A stretch of DNA of 64,000 nt from Aliiroseovarius sp. F47248L. GTDB taxonomy: Bacteria; Pseudomonadota; Alphaproteobacteria; Rhodobacterales; Rhodobacteraceae. Positions within the stretch are counted from its first letter, which is position 1. Each line of letters starts with the position of its first letter. The stretch spans positions 1,178,001-1,242,000 of the forward strand of contig NZ_JALKBF010000001.1 in assembly GCF_023016085.1 (NCBI RefSeq). The letters run 5' to 3'. Below are positions 59,342 to 64,000 of the stretch, piece after piece. The notes beneath the pieces were generated by a model. It was not told the DNA's origin. It made no database searches and was given only the letters and a program-made list of their open reading frames with translations. The position numbers and the translations under genes were made by a program.

Positions 59342-59621
59342 TGCTTCCTGTAAAGGTGACGTTGCCACCTGTTTCCCGAATGATCGGGCTGTTGTCCCCG
59401 CTTGTGGACATACCGCCACCGGTGTCAGTTCTGTTGGCTTGCGACGGTGGGGAAGGAGCATCAGAGGTGAAAAACCCTGCCTTGTCTGCCGCTGCAAGAA
59501 GTGTCGCGACAGCCGTCACGACGGCCGCAATGCCTGTCAATATACCGGGCACTGTCTTCCAAAATGACTTATCTTCAGGCTTATTTGTGCCGTTTTCCTG
59601 TGGTTTCTGGTCTGTCATCAA
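59334..59621 (-). CDS. Small single-pass membrane protein with NSPII motif
   Basis: 95 residues. A charged cytoplasmic start (TDQKPQENGTNKPEDKS) is followed by one membrane segment (VPGILTGIAAVVTAVATLLAA, about residues 24-44) and a Ser/Thr-rich outer part. It ends with 'SGDNSPIIRETGGNVTFTGSND', close in pattern to 'NCSPVIQDVGGDVTV' of the downstream exported protein. The two genes overlap by 8 bp and probably act together. No family name can be given. Confidence 0.6.
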   Translation of the reverse strand: MMTDQKPQENGTNKPEDKSFWKTVPGILTGIAAVVTAVATLLAAADKAGFFTSDAPSPPSQANRTDTGGGMSTSGDNSPIIRETGGNVTFTGSND

Positions 59622-60007
59622 GGTTGGATGCGAATGATCCGTTACCTAAGAATACGTTAAAAACCGGGTCCAAACAACTAGGTGTATATTGGTAGTTTTG
59701 CGAGCAGTTCCAATATGCGGAGGCTAGCAGGCCGACGGCAATCACGAAATGCAGTTTGACGAGGCGATCGGGCCAGTGCTGCGCAGAGTTCAATGTCTAA
59801 CCATTGAACCAACGAGGCAAAAGAACGGCAACGGACAGAGAACAAGGGCCTGACGATATTGGTAGGCGCAGGATTGAAGTGGATCGTTAAAAAGACCGAA
59901 AGCACTTGTGTGTTTTCTCAGAAGTCATTCAGACAAAAGGAAGATTGGTGCGATTTAGACGCGATGACACAAAGAACTAGTTCAAACTGTGACTAGCTCG
60001 AGTGTCG
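59622..60007. other. 386-bp region without a convincing gene
   Basis: Two minus-strand frames of 70-75 codons cross it, but neither has a ribosome-binding site or recognisable content, and both have stop-rich neighbours. It holds the promoter of the small membrane-protein gene and lies downstream of tRNA-Ser. Confidence 0.4.
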
Positions 60008-60097
60008 TGGCGGAGAGACAGGGATTCGAACCCTGGGTAGGCTTGCACCCACAACGGTTTTCGAGACCGCCCCGTTCGACCACTCCGGCACCTCTCC
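60008..60097 (-). tRNA. tRNA-Ser (anticodon CGA)
   Basis: 90 nt including encoded CCA. Acceptor GGAGAGG/TCTCTCC with discriminator G, anticodon loop TCTCGAAAA with anticodon CGA, a long variable arm (TTGTGGGTGCAAGCCTACCC) and T arm AGGGTTCGAATCCCT. The long variable arm is diagnostic of tRNA-Ser. Confidence 0.95.
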
Positions 60098-60261
60098 GCG
60101 GGGGTCTTGCGGGGGGCATAATTCGCTCGCGCGGCATGTGCAAGCCATTTTTTGAACAAATCATTGCCGACCTGCGGTTTCGTGATCGGGCAGAGCTTGG
60201 CACTCGAACTCAGCGGGGCTAGGCTGCGGGAAACAAACCATTCGAAAAGGCACATGTACCA

Positions 60262-61092
60262 ATGAAACTCAACAGATTGGCGCCGTTATTTGCCATCGTG
60301 CTCGTTTTGCTGGGGGTGGCGTCTCAGGCAAAAGCAGCGGAAGAACAGGACATTCGCAACTTCCTTCAGGTAACGGGTTTTGACGTTGCAATTGCCTCGA
60401 TCCAACAGGGTGCCATGGCGGGGCCGGCTTTGACTGGTGAAGATCCTGATGTGTTTGGCCGACAATGGGTCAAGCTGGCTGAAGAGGTCTTTGATCCAGA
60501 CGAAATGATCAGCGAAGCGGTTGAGATGCTGGGCGCGGTGATGCCTGATGAGCTTCTTGATCACGGTTCTGCTTTTTATAGCAGTCCGCTGGGCCAGCGT
60601 TTGGTCGAGGTAGAAAATGAAAGTCACATGGCCGACGACACCGAGAAATACGAAGAAGGCGAGCGATTAACGGGGGAACTGCTGGAACAGAACAGCATCC
60701 GTATCGATCTGTTTCGCGAGATGGGCGTGGCGATCGGATCGACGGATACTGCAGTGAAGTCGATCGTAGAAATTCAGGTCCGGTATCTGATGGCGGCGGT
60801 AGCAGCCGGAGTCAGCAACTTCGATATCTCGGAAGAGGATTTGCGCCTGATGCTGATGGAGCAGGCGGGCGAGATGCGTAAGAATATCGAGGTGAACAGC
60901 CTTGTTGCCAACGCATATGCTTATCGTGCGCTTTCCGATGAAGAGTTGATCGACTATCTCGCGGCGCTTCAGGATCCGAAAATGGGCCAGGTTTATGAGA
61001 TTCTAAACGCTGTTCAGTATCAGATCATGGCCGAACGATATGAAACATTGGCCAGCCGATTGGTCGATTTGCGCCCTGAGCAGGAACTGTGA
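60262..61092 (+). CDS. DUF2059-type exported protein
   Basis: 276 residues with a signal peptide (ending SQAKAAEE). The centre 'LLDHGSAFYSSPLGQRLVEVENE' matches the DUF2059 pattern (a helix with YxSPxG), common in exported proteins of unknown role. A second similar domain in the C-terminal half ends 'SDEELIDYLAALQDPKMGQVYEILN'. Its stop overlaps the start of the next gene, which is related in layout, so the two form a pair. Confidence 0.78.
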   Translation: MKLNRLAPLFAIVLVLLGVASQAKAAEEQDIRNFLQVTGFDVAIASIQQGAMAGPALTGEDPDVFGRQWVKLAEEVFDPDEMISEAVEMLGAVMPDELLDHGSAFYSSPLGQRLVEVENESHMADDTEKYEEGERLTGELLEQNSIRIDLFREMGVAIGSTDTAVKSIVEIQVRYLMAAVAAGVSNFDISEEDLRLMLMEQAGEMRKNIEVNSLVANAYAYRALSDEELIDYLAALQDPKMGQVYEILNAVQYQIMAERYETLASRLVDLRPEQEL

Positions 61093-61973
61093 TGCCTATC
61101 CGACTGCGACAGTCTGTGGAAGTCGCAGTGGTTCTGGTTCTGCTGGCGGTTTCAGGTGGTGCAACTGCGGGCTGGGCAGGGTCGATTGATACATCACCCT
61201 CTGCGCAAATCGAGGCGCAGACCTACGACAAACTGTGGTCGCTTTTACGGTTGAACGACCTGTTGGAGATTATGCACGAGGAAGGCGCCAATATGGCGTT
61301 GGAGGCCGATGTTGACCTGTTGGGTCATCCCGGCGGCGCGCCATGGCGCAAGCGAGTGCAAGCCATCTATGATATCGAGCGGCTGAAGGCGGACGCCGAA
61401 ATGGCGATGGAATCCGCGCTGGATGCGGTTCATCTGCACGCCTTATGTGATTTCTATGAATCTGATGACATGCAAAGCGTTGTCGATCTTGAAATCACCG
61501 CGCGCCGTGCTTTTCTGGATACCGAAGTCGAAGAGCGCGCCCGTAGCGCGTGGTTAAGTGGTCGGGCTCTGACGCCACACGAGGACGCCATCTTGCGATT
61601 TGTCGAGGTCAATGATCTGGTCGAACGCAATGTGATGGGAGCGTTGAATTCCAATTATGCGTTTCTGCGTGCAATGACCGACGCCCATCCTGTGCCCGCC
61701 GAGAAACTGACCGAGCAGGAAATCCTGTTCGAGGTCTGGTCGCAAGAGGTCGAAATCCGGCGCGACACGTCAGAATGGTTGTTTGCCTTTCTATCGACGG
61801 CTTATAGCCCGGTTTCGCAAGAGGTGCTGGACGACTATGTGGCGTTTTCCGAGACGGAAGCCGGGCACGCGCTGAACCACGCGATGTTTGAAGCGTTAGA
61901 TCAGATTTATATCCGATTGTCCGCAGACCTTGGCCGTGCTGTCGGTGAGTTCGGGGCGCAGCAGGATCTATAG
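61092..61973 (+). CDS. DUF2059-related exported protein, partner of the upstream gene
   Basis: 293 residues with a signal peptide (ending GGATAGWA). 'HALCDFYESDDMQSVVDLEITAR' and 'VLDDYVAFSETEAGHALNHAMFEAL' mirror the two helical units of the upstream protein, but with weaker DUF2059 character. The ATG at 61092 overlaps the TGA of the first gene (TGATG), so translation is coupled. It is probably an ancient duplicate with the same unknown function in the periplasm. Confidence 0.7.
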   Translation: MPIRLRQSVEVAVVLVLLAVSGGATAGWAGSIDTSPSAQIEAQTYDKLWSLLRLNDLLEIMHEEGANMALEADVDLLGHPGGAPWRKRVQAIYDIERLKADAEMAMESALDAVHLHALCDFYESDDMQSVVDLEITARRAFLDTEVEERARSAWLSGRALTPHEDAILRFVEVNDLVERNVMGALNSNYAFLRAMTDAHPVPAEKLTEQEILFEVWSQEVEIRRDTSEWLFAFLSTAYSPVSQEVLDDYVAFSETEAGHALNHAMFEALDQIYIRLSADLGRAVGEFGAQQDL

Positions 61974-62012
61974 CTCGAGCGTCAGATGAAAGCGGGGGCA
62001 GGGTGTCCGCGA

Positions 62013-64000
62013 TCAGTCCTCGGGCACCCCGTCCAGACCTTTCAGCCCGTCAACCATCTCGCTCAGCTGATCTTTGTATCTACGCCATTTTCCGATGGAC
62101 GAGTTGTAAAGCGGTTGCCGCACTTGAGCCAATGACAGTGTTTTTACGTCACGGTCGGTCTTGTGGAAGTCCAGACAGGCGTCCTCCCACTCCAACTCGC
62201 AAAATTCCAACAGCTTGCGCACTTCGACTTCGGGGTTGGCAACAAGGGCTTCATACTCGATCTCATAGATACGTTCGGGCGCCATGTCCCGCCACAGGGC
62301 AAGGTATTCAGTAAACAGGCGATAGGTCTCGACAAGATCGGATTGTGTGTAAGTGTAAAGATGCAGGCCCGTAACGAAACGGTTTTTGAACATCGACCAC
62401 AAATTGTCGCGTGGATCGCGTCGCAGGGCAACGATCTTGGCATTGGGCAGCGCCAGCCACGCCAATGGCGCGATTTGATAGGTCGAGATAGTTTTGTCGG
62501 TGATCCGTTCCGCCCCCGGAACACGAATGTCGATGGCGGCTTGATAGTCGCGTCCGATTGCTTCGAGCTGCTCTGGGGTCATATCTGCAATGGTGCCGCC
62601 ATCACGGTCTGTCTGTGCTACCGACTGAAAGGCCAGCGGATGCAGGATGCTTAATTCATCCCCGCCGGTGATCGTGGAATGGCTTGCCAGAATCTGTTCG
62701 ACCAGCGTGGTACCTGACCGGGGCAGGCCGGTGACAAAGATGGTCTGGTTGTCCAAATATCCGACCTTGCCGATCCGGTCTTTGTCGAAGCCTTCAAGAA
62801 ACGCGCCGAGCTTGTTGAAATCCCGCTGTGCTTTGTCACGGTCGTAGGGGTGGCGCTTTGCCATGATCTTGTTCGCGCGGGAAAGATACTGCCACGCCTG
62901 ATCGTAGTCGCCGATGTCTTCCATTACTTTCAAAAGACCATAACCCAGATCCATGCGACCTTCGTCCGGCAGGTCATCGCGCAACCACAGGTCTTTCATT
63001 TCAGCAACCACTGGATCATCTGCGGCAAGTTTCTTGCCATGTGCAATCATCCGGTAAATCGCGCCAGAGCGGACGTCGCGCGCAAGCGCCTCTCGCAGAA
63101 CGGTATCGGCTTTGTCCATCGCGCCTTCCTGTTGCAGGATATTGGCAGCAATGGTGACGACACGCAGGCTGTTTGGATCCGCCTTCAATGCTGCGTCAAC
63201 ACGTTCATGCGCGGCTTCAGGGTCACCGGCCAACTTGTGGGCGACCGCCCCAAGAGCAAGTGTCTCACCGGTCGGTCCCGCAAGTCGCTCTAGATGGTCC
63301 AGATCCGTCATGGCCGGGGCTGCGCTTTCCAGCGTCAGATATGCCTGCGCCCGCGTCATCAGGGCCAGACGGTTGTCCGGGTCCTGTTTCAAAAGCCTGT
63401 CAAGGCATTCCACCGCTTCATGCGGGGACCCGAGATCCTGATAGAGTTTGCCAAGATTGCCAAGAACAATCGGGTTGTGCGGGATCAATCGCCGGGCGTG
63501 CAGCAGCATCGGTTTGGCGTCCTGATGACGTCCGGCGGCCAAAAGAACTTGCCCCAGCTGTGCTGCGGCCTCGCCGTAATCCGGGTCAATGGCAAGGGCC
63601 GCGCGAAAAGCGGTCTCGGCTTCGTCGATGCGTCCCAGACTGGCCAGCGCCGCGCCATGTATGGTCGACAGTATTTCGCTGCTTCCGCGCGTGGCAATCA
63701 ACTGACGGGCTTGAGCTTCGGCGTCGCTCATCTGACCAGCATTGATTTGGGCGACCAACTTGTTGATCTCGGCGGTGGTCACATTGGACGAAACGCGTGA
63801 TGTGCTGGTCTGGACGGTGTTCATCGCTTTCACGATCGCCTTGCGATCACGCTGGCCAAGGTTGGCCGTTTTCAACTGGGCCTTGGCTGCTTTCCGGGCG
63901 TCGTCATCGCCGTAAGCAGCAATGGCGGCCGCATAGGCCTGCCAGACCTTCATTTCGCCGGGCGCCAAACTGGCGGCTCGGGCCAGAAAGTAGCTTGCAT
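62013..64000 (-). CDS. TPR-repeat sulfotransferase (5' end beyond the window)
   Basis: The frame is open to the right edge (reads ASYFLARAASLAPGEMK from position 63998), so the N-terminus is missing. At least 660 residues are visible. About ten tetratricopeptide units occupy the first half. The C-terminal sulfotransferase domain begins 'IFVTGLPRSGTTLVEQIL', the PAPS 5'-phosphosulfate loop, with 'IVALRRDPRDNLWS' as the 3'-phosphate-binding segment. Such proteins transfer sulfate from PAPS to an unknown acceptor. The TPR part probably selects a peptide or protein partner. Confidence 0.88.
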   Translation of the reverse strand, partial: ASYFLARAASLAPGEMKVWQAYAAAIAAYGDDDARKAAKAQLKTANLGQRDRKAIVKAMNTVQTSTSRVSSNVTTAEINKLVAQINAGQMSDAEAQARQLIATRGSSEILSTIHGAALASLGRIDEAETAFRAALAIDPDYGEAAAQLGQVLLAAGRHQDAKPMLLHARRLIPHNPIVLGNLGKLYQDLGSPHEAVECLDRLLKQDPDNRLALMTRAQAYLTLESAAPAMTDLDHLERLAGPTGETLALGAVAHKLAGDPEAAHERVDAALKADPNSLRVVTIAANILQQEGAMDKADTVLREALARDVRSGAIYRMIAHGKKLAADDPVVAEMKDLWLRDDLPDEGRMDLGYGLLKVMEDIGDYDQAWQYLSRANKIMAKRHPYDRDKAQRDFNKLGAFLEGFDKDRIGKVGYLDNQTIFVTGLPRSGTTLVEQILASHSTITGGDELSILHPLAFQSVAQTDRDGGTIADMTPEQLEAIGRDYQAAIDIRVPGAERITDKTISTYQIAPLAWLALPNAKIVALRRDPRDNLWSMFKNRFVTGLHLYTYTQSDLVETYRLFTEYLALWRDMAPERIYEIEYEALVANPEVEVRKLLEFCELEWEDACLDFHKTDRDVKTLSLAQVRQPLYNSSIGKWRRYKDQLSEMVDGLKGLDGVPED

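Overview
The window comes from an alphaproteobacterial chromosome, most likely a marine Rhodobacterales (Roseobacter-group) sulfur oxidiser. The main reasons are a complete sox thiosulfate-oxidation cluster in the Paracoccus/roseobacter style, a split cobalamin-dependent methionine-synthase-type module with a RamA/RACo-like activator, betaine-aldehyde dehydrogenase, and high-GC codon use. The genus cannot be fixed from the sequence alone.

Layout. 1-5.7 kb holds ordinary chromosomal genes: a SIMPL-domain protein, a PLP sulfhydrylase of the MetY type, a VOC protein, cold-shock protein, a GT-A-like glycosyltransferase and a flavin reductase. 5.8-18.7 kb is the sox locus. soxS, soxR and a YeeE/YedE transporter run leftward. 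soxV, X, Y, Z, A, B, C, D, W, E, F and a DUF302 gene run rightward. Three terminator-like hairpins cut the long transcript after soxA, soxB and soxD. 18.8-22.9 kb is a second sulfur operon (pmpA-pmpB-persulfide dioxygenase-DUF442 sulfurtransferase-SulP). It has the same ATTC-N8-GAAT operator type as the soxX promoter, so one persulfide-sensing ArsR protein (SoxR) could control both. An SDR dehydrogenase follows.

24.18-44.89 kb is a ~20.7 kb integrative element inserted in the 5' end of dusA. A displaced 25-codon stub of the original dusA start lies at the left end (24132-24209). The intact dusA at the right end has a new start supplied by the element. Both ends share ATGATGGATTGG, and TGTAGCAC repeats, probable integrase arm sites, lie just inside each end. 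From left to right the element carries: (a) a cassette of GNAT acyltransferase, N-succinylamino-acid-racemase-type enolase-superfamily enzyme, polar amino-acid ABC transporter and RpiR regulator, predicted to take up and racemise (D-)amino acids; (b) two PrtN-type regulators; (c) a plasmid-like module with an AEP-primase/RepB-like protein, an iteron-like array, a KfrA-like protein, a MobA/MobL (MOBQ) relaxase, a candidate oriT and a TraD-like protein; (d) a PemK/MazF-like protein and a long inverted repeat; (e) a tight three-gene unit of nuclease-less MmeI-type DNA methyltransferase, SF2 helicase and GIY-YIG nuclease, a candidate defence system; (f) the tyrosine integrase. It is therefore best read as a mobilisable dusA element.

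44.8-64 kb returns to the chromosome: dusA, a TauE/SafE permease, a thioesterase, tRNA-Gly(CCC), a one-carbon/B12 block (RACo-like activator, methyl-THF pterin-binding methyltransferase, MetF-like reductase, small 'virulence factor' protein) interrupted by a CoA-transferase and a monooxygenase-fold gene, then ppx/gppA-rlmE, betB, two exported or membrane proteins of unknown function, tRNA-Ser(CGA), a DUF2059 pair and a TPR-sulfotransferase running off the right edge. All assignments rest on reading the sequence; no database search was run.
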